From: Monodelphis domestica
Lineage: Eukaryota > Chordata > Mammalia > Didelphimorphia > Didelphidae
NCBI RefSeq assembly: GCF_027887165.1
Contig: NC_077227.1
Coordinates: 351,607,207-351,671,206, forward strand
Direction of reading: 5' to 3'
DNA: 64,000 bases
The notes beneath the pieces are model-generated. The model was not told the origin of the DNA and ran no database searches. It saw only the letters and a list, made by a program, of their open reading frames with translations. Numbering within the stretch: the stretch's first letter is position 1; each line of letters opens with the position of its first letter. Of the stretch, positions 10,561-21,611 are shown one piece after another. The position numbers were made by a program, and so were the translations under genes.

Positions 10561-12470
10561 AAAATAAAGTTCCAATTGCCTTCGAAATTAGACCACTATG
10601 ACCCCAGCCAGCACAGTTAATCTGCATGGCCTTCTTGGCTACCATTCAGGAGATTAAAGGGCTAACTGGAGATTTAAGTATGTTTGTTCACTGGATTTCA
10701 TCTCCACTGACTGCATTACTTTCTATATCCCAATTCAAAGCAATGGCCAACCCTATTGTGTCACTTGGTATTTTGTGATAGCGTTTAGAATAGTTCTTGC
10801 CATTTCATTGTGGTGCTGCTTTGAAAAAGCAGTAAAAGAATAAAGTAGGGTTGAACCCAGGTTGCCTGGTCAAAGTGAGTGCAAATAAAAGGATCAGAAA
10901 TGGTCAAATGACCGGACTCAAAGCCAATTTATTGTAGCATCCAGAGACATTCTTCAACTCCCCAAGTGTACACATTGGCAAGGGTGCCCCAGGTGGATCT
11001 CTATCCAGTAACGCCTTTACTAGTCAGCCAGAGGACAAAATTAGTCCAAAGCAAAGACTTTTAATGAATAGAATATTGTGCAAAGTAGCAACGTCATGTC
11101 TCCATGACGATTTCTGAGAAAATCTATTATACACCATTACAATTCTCTTGTTGGAAAAAATAACCCAAGCCATTTTTGACTTAGAGACAGAGACAGAGAG
11201 GTTCCAAATGGCAGGATTCCTTCTGAAATGTCTTGACCTGAGATAATTATAGGAATTTGGGGGGAGGAAAAGATATATTAAAACATAGCATGGAGTTAAT
11301 GTTCTAAAACAGCTGACTAGCAAAGTAACTATCCCGGGTCTTACTAGCCCACTCCCTAGAAGGAAATTATTTTATACGTGCAAAAGTTGTTTGGAGGGGC
11401 AGCTGGGAAGCTCAGTGGATAGAGAGTCAGGCCTAGAGATGGGAGATTCTAGGTTTAAGTCACTTGACCCCCATTGCCTAGCCCTTACCACTCTTCTGCC
11501 TTGGAACCAATACATAATATTCATTGTAAGATGGAAAGTTAGGGTTTAAAAAAAAAAAGTTCTTTGGTTATCATCCTTGATCCCTTTCACCAAGAAGAGC
11601 TTTGGTTTTTTGTTCTATTCATTTTCTTAAAGGGAAAAGTCTGGAAAAAGGTTTTTTTGGCCGGAGAAAAAGTATTTCTTAATAGTTCCAATTTTACTAA
11701 AAAGGAGGTTTTTCATGTTTCCACATTCCCAGAAACCTGGGGCATATTCTTCCACAAATATAAGCAGAAGCAATATTTATAGAGACCTGCACATAAGGAA
11801 CAAATGTAGACACAGCTCAAACATTAAGGTACAAGGAGCCATCATTCACGGTGATATAAACTTTCATTGTTTCAGCGCTGTCTGGTTCCTCGGATTCTCA
11901 ATTCTATAAGCCTTTTCAGATCTCCCATGCCAACAAGTGGGCATCAGCAAAGGCCAGAGCAAACAGAATTAAATTCAGAGAGGGGAAAGTTACAGCCTAG
12001 ACAAATCCCTGCATATATGTTGTCTGTCTGCGTATCAATCTATCATATTCATATGTGTATATATGCATATATGTATATATTTTCTACACACACATATATG
12101 TATGGATGTATATAGAAGGGGGAAGGGACAGCAAAGCCTACAGCCTTCCCAGGCTTTGAGCTTCCTTATGTCACTGAAGATGTCAATTCTAAGGAAGGAA
12201 ATCTCCTCTAGACAGGTCCTCCATGACCTCACACTGTATAATAGCATTTTTAGCCATTAATTTGATGAAGCCATAGATGCACTGCTGAGCAAAACTGCAG
12301 ACAGTAAGATGCTGATCAATAGGATATGGATTCAAAAGGAACCCCACAGGAAAAATAAAATAAGAAGAAATTTAATAGGGATAAAAGACTAGTCCTATAT
12401 TTGAGTTTAGTGAATCAACAACACCAGCAGAGAATGAAGGAGGTGTGGCTTGATATGTGAGAAAGATAAT
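10560..12470. other. Unassigned, apart from the SINE at 11396
   Basis: No gene found. A - strand CAATAAA near 10930 and bounded look of 10840-11340 hint at an old LTR, without usable ends. A TATG/CACA-rich patch lies at 12030-12110. Confidence 0.4.
11396..11559 (+). mobile_element. Marsupial SINE with internal deletion
   Basis: The head GGGGCAGCTGGGAAGCTCAG and the tail block GCCTTGGAACCAATACATAA are present, but about 40 bases around TGTGTGACCCTGGG are missing. Confidence 0.8.
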
Positions 12471-12690
12471 AATAATAACAACTCATTTTTCTTCTTTGAT
12501 CTCAGCAACCATTTGAAGCAGGTATCATTATTATCCCCATTTTTCAGATGAGGAAACTGACCCTACGTGACCCCATATGACCCCATAGACGTAGAATCCC
12601 ATAGGTTTGGGATTTCTTGGCAAAGATACTGGAGTGATTTGCCATTTCCTTCTCCAGTATGTCTCCATTTTACAACTGCATCAAACTACA
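12470..12690 (-). mobile_element. MIR fragment followed by a CORE-SINE 3' piece
   Basis: TTATTATCCCCATTTTTCAG ATGAGGAAACTGA is the MIR core (about 12520-12560). GGATTTCTTGGCAAAGATAC TGGAGTGATTTGCC (12610-12645) is the MAR1 3' end. Confidence 0.6.
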
Positions 12691-13224
12691 TTCTGACAGT
12701 TTCCATCATCCCTCCATCCTCTACCCTAGGTAAGAAGACTGGATCTCAAGTACTGTGTTCAGTTATGGGCGCCACATCTTTAGGGAGGCATTGTCAAGCT
12801 GAAGTGTATAAAGAAGACCAATCCATTCGATTAGGAACACAAAATGATATGCTAAAAATATTTAGAACTGGGAACATTTACCATGGGGAAAACTTTAGGT
12901 GAATACAATATTTCTCTTCAAGAGAATACAGAGAGACTCAAAATCTCACAGCAGCTTCATTGCAGAACTAAACAAAAACTCGGGTATCCTTCTCAAACTG
13001 CCATTTCCTTAATAGTTTAAGAATCCACAATTTTATCTTTTCCTAAATAGATCACATCCCCTTCATGCCTTAATGGGCAATTTAGAGAACTGTTGAAACT
13101 AAGATAATTCATTATCCAATGGCCAGCCTTCTAGTGATGAATGTTTCAGCATTTACTCAGGCCAGTACCCAGATGATGAACATAATCCATTGCAGAGCCT
13201 ATATTCAAAGCTTTTCCCAATTCT

Positions 13225-13425
13225 GAATAATTATAATGGTTGACACTCATCTAGTGCTCAGAATTTAGTAGAGTTTTTTAAAAAAACAACTCTATGGAAT
13301 AGGTGCCATTATCATTCCCATTTTACAAATGAGAAAAAATGAGGCTAATGGAGCTCATGATCATGGAGGTGGGATTGGCACACAGATCTCTCAGACTCCA
13401 AGTCTAGCACTCTATCTTGTTGCCA
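13225..13425 (-). mobile_element. MIR
   Basis: Reverse MIR with CATTCCCATTTTACAAATGA and the final CCAAGTCTAGCACTCTATC block. Confidence 0.6.
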
Positions 13426-13734
13426 GACCTGAAAGAACCATTAGAAGCTATGCTACCACTGTTAGAGTTTTTGAAGACCAAGGAACACGTTCATACCATG
13501 ATGAGACATCTGAGGTTATTCATGAAGGGCTGCAATTTGCTATTTAGTGTTTCCCATGAACTCTGTCGGAACAATGTAGATGTCTGAAACACCATCTTTT
13601 GAATGAGTCAGATAGACATTGTTCCTGTTCATCTCATTCTCTGACAAATCCCCTCCCCTTCCATATGCAAACCCAGAAAAGTCAAGTCACTGACAATCAC
13701 CTCTCTTCACACCTTCCTCCTGACAATGAATAAC

Positions 13735-14075
13735 CAAGCACTTAAGTCCAAACTACGTGCACAATGCTAAGCTCTGGAGAATCAAAGACAAAAGGAACTA
13801 GTTCTTGCCCTCAAGAATCTTATGTTCTAATGGACAAGTTGAGCTACTCCCCATTGCTCCAGCTCATCCTACCCTCCTGTGTTTCCATGCATTTTTTAAA
13901 AAAAATAACACCAGCCAATTAGGAACCTCCTTACCTGAAATGCATTTCTTCCTGGTCTCGGCCCAAGATTCACTTCAAGTTTGGGCTCTCCCATCGAGTC
14001 TTCCCTAAACTCTCCCAGATCTGTTTCTTATCTTCCTCACGCAATTTCTCAGAGCCCTTTAGATCCCTAGAGATA
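13735..14075. mobile_element. Two L2 pieces in opposite orientation
   Basis: 13735-13845 is an L2 3' end on the - strand (CACAATGCTAAGCTCTGGAG, TGCCCTCAAGAATCTTATGT). 13850-14075 resembles L2 on the + strand (AGTCTTCCCTAAACTCTCCC). Confidence 0.5.
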
Positions 14076-14079
14076 CATA

Positions 14080-14298
14080 CTTTTTTCTTTTAAATATTTC
14101 TTTTATTATTTTTTTATTTTGAGAATAAATTTCCACATAACTGCAGATCCCAAATTGTCTTCCTCCCCTTTACCCTCCCAGAGCTGGCAAACAATTCCAT
14201 CTGGGTTATACATGTATTATCATGCAACACATATTTCCATTATTGTTCATTTTTGTAAGTGAATAATCTTATAAAACCCAAACCCCAAAATAAATACC
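14080..14298 (-). mobile_element. L1 3' UTR fragment, interrupted by an LTR
   Basis: Shows CCCAGAGCTGGCAAACAATT and GGTTATACATGTATTATCAT. The same L1 resumes after the LTR at about 15040 with AAATCATATGCTTTCATCTG. Confidence 0.65.
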
Positions 14299-14951
14299 TG
14301 TTAACGCAGATTCTAAAGGCCCCCGAACTTGTAGCCTAGAAAGAGTTAATGACTCTCAGTTTACTTGGCTTAAAGCTGAAAGCCCCAGGTTTGACCGTGT
14401 CTCTTGAGAGTTCCTCCTTGAGGGAAAGTCCAACGTCAGGAGCCACAGACTAAATAGAGACCTTAAAGGAGTTTAGGTGGGGAGGGCTAATCCCATCAGG
14501 TGTTAAGTATCTCTTTTGTCCCAATGGTTTCTCCCGTAGGCTAAAATCATTTACCTAGGTAGCCCAGCCCTTGGTAGGGTCTTTCCCTTTTGTGTCCATT
14601 GTAAAGCATCAGCCCCTCACTCTTATTCCTGTGTGGGACTCCTCATTTTCCTTTATTACCATTGTAAAGTCAATCAACTGTCCCTCTCATCCTCAGACCC
14701 CAAGTTCCCCTAGAACGGTATTAAGCTTCTCAACTTTAATGGCTCTTGGGAATTCTCTAATCTAGCGATGTTGGCTCTCCCAGTTGTCAGTGACCAGAGC
14801 AACCAGAGTTCCAATCCTCTGACTCTGCGTGGGTGTGTGGCTCCGAGCTCTGTGCATGGAGGCCCAATTCAGCCCTGTACCCCTTTTCTTAATTGAAGAG
14901 TGGCTTTTCTGACTATTTAATAGTTCTGTGTCCCCCTCCCTCCCATCAACA
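14299..14951 (+). mobile_element. Solo LTR, family A
   Basis: About 650 bases, close to the copy at 3601-4220 over its whole length, ending CATCAACA. It lies within an L1 3' end: L1 sequence stops at about 14298 and resumes after about 15040. No clear target duplication. Confidence 0.75.
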
Positions 14952-15039
14952 GTGTGTATGTAAAAGAGACAGAGAGAGATTGTTCATTTTAAGAGGGTTA
15001 ATTTGCTTTGTCCTCAGACACTTATTATTAAGTTTTGTC

Positions 15040-15120
15040 CAAGTTAACATGCCCAAATAAACAAGTGATAAATCATATGCTTTCATCTGCATTCTACTCC
15101 AACAGTCCTAGAGATATTCT
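15040..15120 (-). mobile_element. L1 3' UTR fragment (continuation)
   Basis: CCCAAATAAACAAGTGATAA and TCATCTGCATTCTACTCCAA continue the fragment that ended at 14298. Compare the uninterrupted copy at 25260-25370. Confidence 0.6.
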
Positions 15121-15735
15121 TATTTGTTCATGTTGTATCCCTCTTACTAAGCTGTAAGAGTCTTTCTAGGGGACGAGTTGAATGGAAGTCCATCTTCATC
15201 TCCCAAATGCCTGCTACATAGTAGGTATCTAATGCATGCTTGTTGAATTGAGCAGCTCCTGGACTTATTTTCCCTGTATGTACTATTTCACTTGCTCCTA
15301 TGACATCAGTTACCATCTCTGTGCCCATGATTCTTAGATCTACTTACTCTCTTCTCGTCCAGACTCGCATCTGCATCAGCTTAGGAGACATCTCAAGTTG
15401 GCTGTTCTAAGGACGTCTTAAATTCAACATGACCAAAAGGGAAAAGCTTTCTCTTTCCTCCAAAACTTTCTCCCCTTAACCCTTCTTAATTCCCCCCTCC
15501 CCTTACTCTAGAGGGCATCACCATCCTCCCAGACACCTCGGCCCCAAACTGAGGTTTTTTCCTCTACTTCTCACTCTCTTTTACCTCTCGTAGTCAATCT
15601 GTTGCCAAGTACCATCCATTCTCCATTCATTAGATCTCTTCCTATAAGTTTCCTTCCCTCCTCTGACTCTGCCACCACTGTGGAAAGTTAATGTTAATCT
15701 GTACCCTTTTGGGCACTCCAAAACAACCTTTTGAC
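15120..15735. other. Unassigned; possible L2 tail at 15130-15260
   Basis: CCTGCTACATAGTAGGTATC resembles the L2 end on the + strand. The rest is unique pyrimidine-rich DNA. Confidence 0.4.
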
Positions 15736-15738
15736 TTT

Positions 15739-15939
15739 TTTTTTTTAAACCCTTACCTTCCATCTTGGAGTCAATACTGTGTATTGGCTCCAAGGCAGAA
15801 GAGCAGTAAGGGCTAGGCAATGGGGGTCAAGTGACTTGCCCAGGGTCACACAGCTAGGAAGTGTCTGAGGCCAGATTTGAACCTAGGACCTCCCATCTCT
15901 AGGCCTGGCTCTCAATTCACTGAGCTATCCAGCTGCCCC
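15739..15939 (-). mobile_element. Marsupial SINE (left unit of a dimer)
   Basis: Full-length reverse copy, T-run at left, head CTATCCAGCTGCCCCC at right. It shares an outer target duplication with the next SINE. Confidence 0.88.
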
Positions 15940-15966
15940 CTAAATGTGAAGAATTATCTCTCTCTC

Positions 15967-16147
15967 TTTTTTTAAAAACCCTTACCTTCTGTCTTGGAGC
16001 CAATATTGGCAGAAGAGTGGCAATGGTTAGGCAATGCGGTGACTTGTCCAGGGTTACACAGCTGGTAAGTGTCTGAGACTAGATTTGAACCCAGTACCTC
16101 CCATCTCTAGATCTGACTCTCAATCCACTGAGCCACCCAGCTGCCCC
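15967..16147 (-). mobile_element. Marsupial SINE (right unit of a dimer)
   Basis: Full-length but diverged reverse copy. The exact 16-base duplication ACAACCTTTTGACTTT lies at 15723-15738 and 16148-16163, that is, outside the pair and not around each unit. A 27-base linker with a CT run separates the units. Confidence 0.85.
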
Positions 16148-16781
16148 ACAACCTTTTGACTTTAAAGGGATAAAAAATGTTTGATCTTAAAATTGAAGCT
16201 TTGAATTTGTTTCTCCTCCTTGGGTGGAGATCGGAGCTTTATTTATCTGTAAACAAACTTCTTGAGTGGTGAAATAATTAAATGAGATAGGCAGAGCCTC
16301 CTAGAGAAAAGTACACATGCCCTAGGCCATCCTGGGCGGAGAATCTGGAAGACCTGCCTCTCGTCCAAACTGAGGTCAGAAGTCCTCCAATCAAAGAAGC
16401 TTGGGAAAGGGATGTCAGGAAGAGCATACATTGGTGGAGGGAAGAACATAATTTCTTCCCCAATTGAGGTGGCTGCCCCAACCAACTCAGGGAGAAGGAA
16501 GCTAAGAGAGGCTGGTCAAAGTTGGCTGGTGCTTTTTCTTTCTCTTAATTATTTAATAATTATTTTATTTAATAATATTTAATAAATAATATGATATATA
16601 ATAAATAAAATGTAGTAAATTAGAACAAATTAAAATATGATCTCCAGAGAACTTCATTCATAATACCATCCTGGTACAGGTATCTATCATGTCATACTGG
16701 GATTATTGTAATCTGCTGGTTGGTCTTCCTGCCTCAAATCTCCAGGCCATCCTCAAATCAGCTGTCAAATTAATCTTTTTC

Positions 16782-16862
16782 TAAAAACCCTTACCTTCTG
16801 TCTTAGTATCAGTATTAAGATAGAAGAGCAGTTAGGCAATCAGCTAAGTGACCCTGAGCACA
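16782..16862 (-). mobile_element. Marsupial SINE, 3' fragment
   Basis: AAAAACCCTTACCTTCTGTC then AGAAGAGCAGTTAGGCAAT and GTGACCCTGAGCA. The head is missing. Confidence 0.55.
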
Positions 16863-16921
16863 GAGCAAATTAACCTTCTTAAAATTAACCATCTCTGTCT
16901 CTGACTCTCTTACATACACAC

Positions 16922-17366
16922 TGTTGATTGGGGGAAAACACAGAACTATTAAATAGTCAGAAAAACCACTCTTTAAATTGAGGAAAGGGGTTCAGGGCTA
17001 AATTAGACAATTCCAAGGAACCATTAAAATGAAGAAGCTTAAAGACTTTTCTAGGGGAACATGGGGACTGAGGATGTGAGAGATAGTTGATTGGCTTTAC
17101 AATGGTAACAAAGGAAAATGAGGAGTCAATGGATCTAGCCAAGGGCTGGACCACCTTGGTAAAGGACCATTGGGGCAAAAAGGGTCCTTAACAACTTCTT
17201 TAAGGTCTATTGTTGGTCTGAGACAGTGAAGTTGGACTTTCCCTCATGGAGGAACTCTCATGCGACAAGGTCAAACCAGGGACTTTCACCTTTAAGCTAA
17301 GTAAACTGGGGGTCCTAGAGTCTTACTAGGCTACAAGTTTGGGGGCTTCTAGATTCCATGTTGACG
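16922..17366 (-). mobile_element. Solo LTR, family A, internally shortened
   Basis: Reverse orientation. It begins TGTTGATTGG on the + strand and ends near CATGTTGACG, flanked by ACAC on both sides (16918-16921 and 17367-17370), again a 4-base duplication. It is shorter than the 620-base copies, lacking the middle and promoter-proximal part. Confidence 0.75.
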
Positions 17367-17374
17367 ACACTATT

Positions 17375-17858
17375 CAATACAATAAACCCCCGATGACTTC
17401 CCATCATCTCTAGGATCATAGAAAATCCTCTCTTGGGCATTTAAAGACCTTCAAAACTTGACCTTTTTCTACTTTTCCAGTCTTCTTGCACCTTACTCAC
17501 CCAATACTCTTATCTAGAGACACCAGCCTCCGTGCTATTTCTAGAACTACACATTCCATCTCCCGACATTTTCACTCGCTGGTTCCTCATGCCTAAAATA
17601 ATCTCCCTCCTGTCTTCTCTGGTTCCCTTCAAGTCCCAGCTAAAACCCCAGCTTCCTGAACTGCCTTTTCTCTATCAATTAGTCCCCATTTGTGCTGTAT
17701 CTATCTTCTCTGTACTTAACTGTTTCATGTTGCTTCCCCCATTGGACTATGAATTCTTGAAAGCAGGGACTGTCTTTTGCCTGTCTTTTTATCCCCACTG
17801 CTTAGTGGTGTGAGTGGCACATAGTAGGCACTTAATACATGCTGACTGGATGGGATAC
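17375..17858 (+). mobile_element. L2, 3' part
   Basis: Ends with the L2 signature: GGACTATGAATTCTTGAAAG CAGGGACTGTCTTTTGCC, then GGCACATAGTAGGCACTTAA. Confidence 0.75.
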
Positions 17859-18579
17859 CCATTGTTGCCAGTAGGCGGCAGTAGGATCCTTTGCTGTTCT
17901 TGCAAGAGAGTTTTGGTTTGGGGGGTTGGGGGGAAGTGGTGACCTTTTCTCCTCTAGGTTTATTTCAGTGTCCAAGAATTAATGATGTAGCTTCTGGAAG
18001 TCCCCAATTGGAAATATTTCATGATGTCGTTCTAACTCTACCTTCTTGTATCCATCCCATCTTGGAGAGATGAGGCAAGTCCCATTTGGATACAGCCTAG
18101 AATCTTACCCTCCTCCTTCCCAAGGGTTCCAGTCTCACTCCCATTGGCTGTTTCTTGTGTCTAGCCTCCACATCCTTCCTGCTTCAGCAAACTCCTTTTC
18201 CATCTATTCCAACCTCATGGGAGAAGGGTCCCATCTCTAGGTGCAATATGTACAAAAGTGAAGGGTGTTACAGGACTGATGGACTCTGCTCTGCTCAGAC
18301 CCCATATCATGGATTATATCTGCCTAGCATATTTTGGGGAGGATATTGACACCCTCGTCTGTGTCCAGAGCAGGGCGATCAGGATGGGGAGTGGACCAAA
18401 AACTGTGTTAAAATTGGTTGAAGTATGTATAACCTATACAAAATTGTTTGTCATCTGCAGGGAGTTTATTTTGAGAGAATTTGAAACTCAACATTTTTAA
18501 AGCAAATATTAAAAATTATTTATATCTAGTGATAAAAACAAAATATGAAAAAAAATAAAATAAAATTGGTTGAAGGAAT

Positions 18580-19020
18580 TAGATATGGTTAGCCCCCAGA
18601 AGTAGGGTGGATTACTGCTGCACTTAGAGACAGGAAACTTGAGTTCAATCCTGTCTTATTCTTTTACTGACTGTGATTATGGACAAATCTCTTCATCCCT
18701 CTGGACCTCCGCCTCCTCCTGTGTAAAATAGGAAGATAACATTTGCACTGCTGACCTCATGGAGTTATTGTGAGAAAAGTGCCTTGCAAACCTTAAAGAC
18801 TAGAAGCTGTTATTCAGTCATTTCGGTTATGTCAGACTCTTTATGGTTTGCCATTTCCTTCTCCAGTTCATTTTACAGATTAGGAAACTGAGACAAAAAG
18901 GGTTAAGTGACTTGTCCAAGATCACATAGCTAGTGCCTGAAATCGTATTTAAATTCAGGAAGCTGTGTCTTCTGGACTCGGACTTTTGGCTCAACATTCT
19001 ATCCAGTGTACCTATTGCCT
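18580..19020. mobile_element. MIR (+) followed by CORE-SINE (-)
   Basis: 18580-18812 is MIR in + orientation (GTGTAAAATAGGAAGATAAC, TTATTGTGAGAAAAGTGCC). 18813-19020 is a MAR1-like SINE in - orientation (TTGCCATTTCCTTCTCCAG, AGTGACTTGTCCAAGATCAC). Confidence 0.6.
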
Positions 19021-19379
19021 ACTTGTCCTAAACACTATATAAAGGTGAGTTATTGGAAAAGAGAAGATTCGGGGAGAGGCCCCTCCCATACATAACCTTG
19101 AATTCCATGTTCAAGTACTATTTTTAAAAAGTTGTCATGAGGAAGAGAGATAAGACTTGTTTGGCTCTGCATCAGAACTCAGAACCCTGGGGCCAAAGGA
19201 TGTAGCCAAAGAAGGCAGATTTCAGTTTGATATAAAGAATTATAACTTCCTAAACATTTAAGCTCAGTAAAAGGGGAATATACCTTGTAAAGCATTGAGC
19301 AGCAGCTTAAAGGTCATCAAATAGAGGCTGCTCATGGACACAAAATCTTACTTTACTTAAACTCACATTTTCGGCACCC

Positions 19380-19515
19380 TGGTAGGCAGGCTGCAGGGCC
19401 CTGAGGCAGGTGAGCCCCCCCCCCCCCAGTGTCGGGGCAGCCCCATTCCACCTGGACCCCCTGCCCTCTGCCCCATCCATGGGGAGGGGGGGAGAAGGGG
19501 GGGGGGCGACACTGA
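19380..19515. other. GC-rich low-complexity tract with G/C runs
   Basis: A run of C at about 19413-19427 and G runs at about 19481-19508, spaced closely enough to form a G-quadruplex on the + strand at the second site. No gene is recognised. Confidence 0.5.
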
Positions 19516-19751
19516 AGCTGCTCTGGATGCAGAGCCTCTTGAGGAGAAGGGGAAGGTCTGCAAGTGTATCACTTAAGGGAGAACTGTAGCTACTTGTGTG
19601 TGATAGAAAGAGTCTTTTGCAAACTTGTCAGCCCTTCCGTTTTCTGGGCTCAAGAATCCCAGAGCTGAACCATTCTTGCAACCTCTGATCTCAGAAATGA
19701 TGAAAAGTTGCCTTTTTTCCTCTCCCTTTAATTTATTATTATTATTATTAT

Positions 19752-19950
19752 TAAAAAAAACTTTATCTTCCGTAGTAGAATAAATACAGTATATTGGTTC
19801 TAAGGCAGAAGTTGGTAAGGGCTCAGCAATGGGAGTCAAGTGACTTGTCCAGGGCCACATAGCTCAGAAATGTCTGAGGTCATATTTGAACCCAGTACCA
19901 GGTCCTGTCTCTAGGCCTGGCTCTCAATCCACTGAACCACCTAGCTGCCT
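19752..19950 (-). mobile_element. Marsupial SINE, full length
   Basis: Reverse copy from an ATT-repeat/T tail to CCACCTAGCTGCCTC. It is directly followed by a pentanucleotide array at its head. Confidence 0.8.
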
Positions 19951-20175
19951 CTTTCTTTTCTTTTCTTTTCTTTTCTTTTCTTTTCTTTTCTTTTCTTTTC
20001 TTTTCTTTTCTTTTCTTTTCTTTTCTTTTCTTTTCTTTTCTTTTCTTTTCTTTTCTTTTCCTTTCTTTTCCTTTCTTTTCTTTTCTTTTCTTTTCTTTTC
20101 TTTTCTTTTCTTTTCTTTTCTTTTCTTTTCTTTTCTTTTCTTTTCTTTTCTTTTCTTTTCTTTTCTTTTCTTTTT
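19951..20175 (+). repeat. (TTTTC)n pentanucleotide array, about 45 units
   Basis: About 225 bases of CTTTT units with only two CCTTT interruptions (near 20060-20075). On the other strand it reads AAAAG. It gives rise to meaningless long open frames. Confidence 0.97.
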
Positions 20176-20214
20176 AAGGCTCAGCATTCAGGCATTCCTC
20201 AGGCTGAGCTATTA

Positions 20215-20335
20215 TGATCCAGGGGAAAGGGTTCAGAACTTGAAATCACAGAACCAGGATTCATATCTAAGCATTATGTTGACTGTGTGACCTTGAGGAA
20301 GTCTATTTCTCTGCACCTCGGTTTCTTCATATGAA
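20215..20335 (+). mobile_element. MIR fragment
   Basis: CATTATGTTGACTGTGTGAC CTTGAGGAAGTC and CTCGGTTTCTTCAT mark a + strand MIR. Confidence 0.5.
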
Positions 20336-21059
20336 AGTTGGTTTGACTGAGACCTTTCCGTTCCCTTCCTCATCAAACTGAGCCCTTCTCCGGAACAAAG
20401 AAAATCAATTAAGTACAACAAATCTATCAAAAGACCCTGTTGGCTGGTCCAGGGGGTGCCCACCTCTCTACCTAGAGAAAGGAAGTGTGTTTCATTACAC
20501 ATTCTCCAAAACTAAGGCTGCTCAGTGTCCTTTCTGGGCGGTTTTTGTTTGTATGCACAATATATTAGAGTTCAGTGGGAAGACTTGTCAAAACAAGTTC
20601 TACTTATTTCACTTGGCCCTGGCCCCTAAAAGTCTTTCCACATTTATTTATATTCTAAGAATAAGCATTCCTTCTAACCATACTTTACTATTCTGAATCT
20701 ATTATTGTTGTTCCGATTCAGTTGCCCCCTCTGAGAACTTTCTGTTCATGTCCTTTGACCCTTTGGCTGTTGGGAAATAGCTCTTGTTCTTATAATAATT
20801 TGAATCAGTTCCCTTTGTATCCTGGATGTTAGACCTTTAGTCATTCAATGAGTATTTAAGTACTTTCTAAGTGCCAGACACTGTACTAAGTGCTGGGGAT
20901 ACAGAGAAAATTTAAAAAACAAACAAAAAAAAAAACAACCCTGTCCTCAAGGAGCCCCTCCTATCTGTCCTAATTAGAGGAGACAACATGAAGACAACCA
21001 TGTACCAAAAAAAGAAATATACAGGACAGACAATTCAAAGATAATCAACAGAGGAAGAA

Positions 21060-21316
21060 GAGGTAGCTAGGTGGTGCAGTGGATAGAGCACCAGGCTTGG
21101 AGTCAGGAAAATCTGAATTCAAATCTGGTCTCAGCTACTTATTCGATGTATGACCCTGAGCAAGTCACCTAACTGTTTGTCTCAGTTCTTCATCTGTAAC
21201 ATAGCGAAACATTGGAGAAAGAAATAGCAAATCACTCCAGTATCTTTGCCAAGTAAACCCCATGGGCAAAGTCCAAGGAGTCACAAGGAGGTGGCCACAA
21301 CTGAACAGCAACAATG
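21060..21316 (+). mobile_element. CORE-SINE (MAR1-like) inside L2
   Basis: Full structure: AGGTAGCTAGGTGGTGCAG TGGATAGAGCACC head, CORE, and the CAGTATCTTTGCCAAGTAA 3' end. Confidence 0.75.
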
Positions 21317-21611
21317 AGGGAAGATACCAGGCATCAAAGGGCATCGGGAAAGACTTCTCCTAGAAAACAACATTTTAGTTGAGACTCAAAGGAAACCAGG
21401 AAAGCTAAAAGGGGAGATGAGGAGAGAAAGTGTTCTAGGGGCACAATGCTCAATCCAGTAAATCGAATGTTCAGTGGGAGCAACAAGGATCCTTGGGAAT
21501 GGATCCTAAAGTATGGAAGAAGAGAAAAAGTGGAAAGGTAGAAAGGGGCCAGGTTATAGAGGGGCTTTAAAAGCCAAGAAGAATTATAATAACCTTGTGC
21601 TTGACAAAAGT

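Noticed and set aside
10840-11340. Possible solo LTR
   Set aside because: A CAATAAA on the - strand is suggestive, but no TG/CA ends or duplication could be found.
19886-20290. 134-codon frame rich in FFSFL
   Set aside because: It is only a translation of the TTTTC array.
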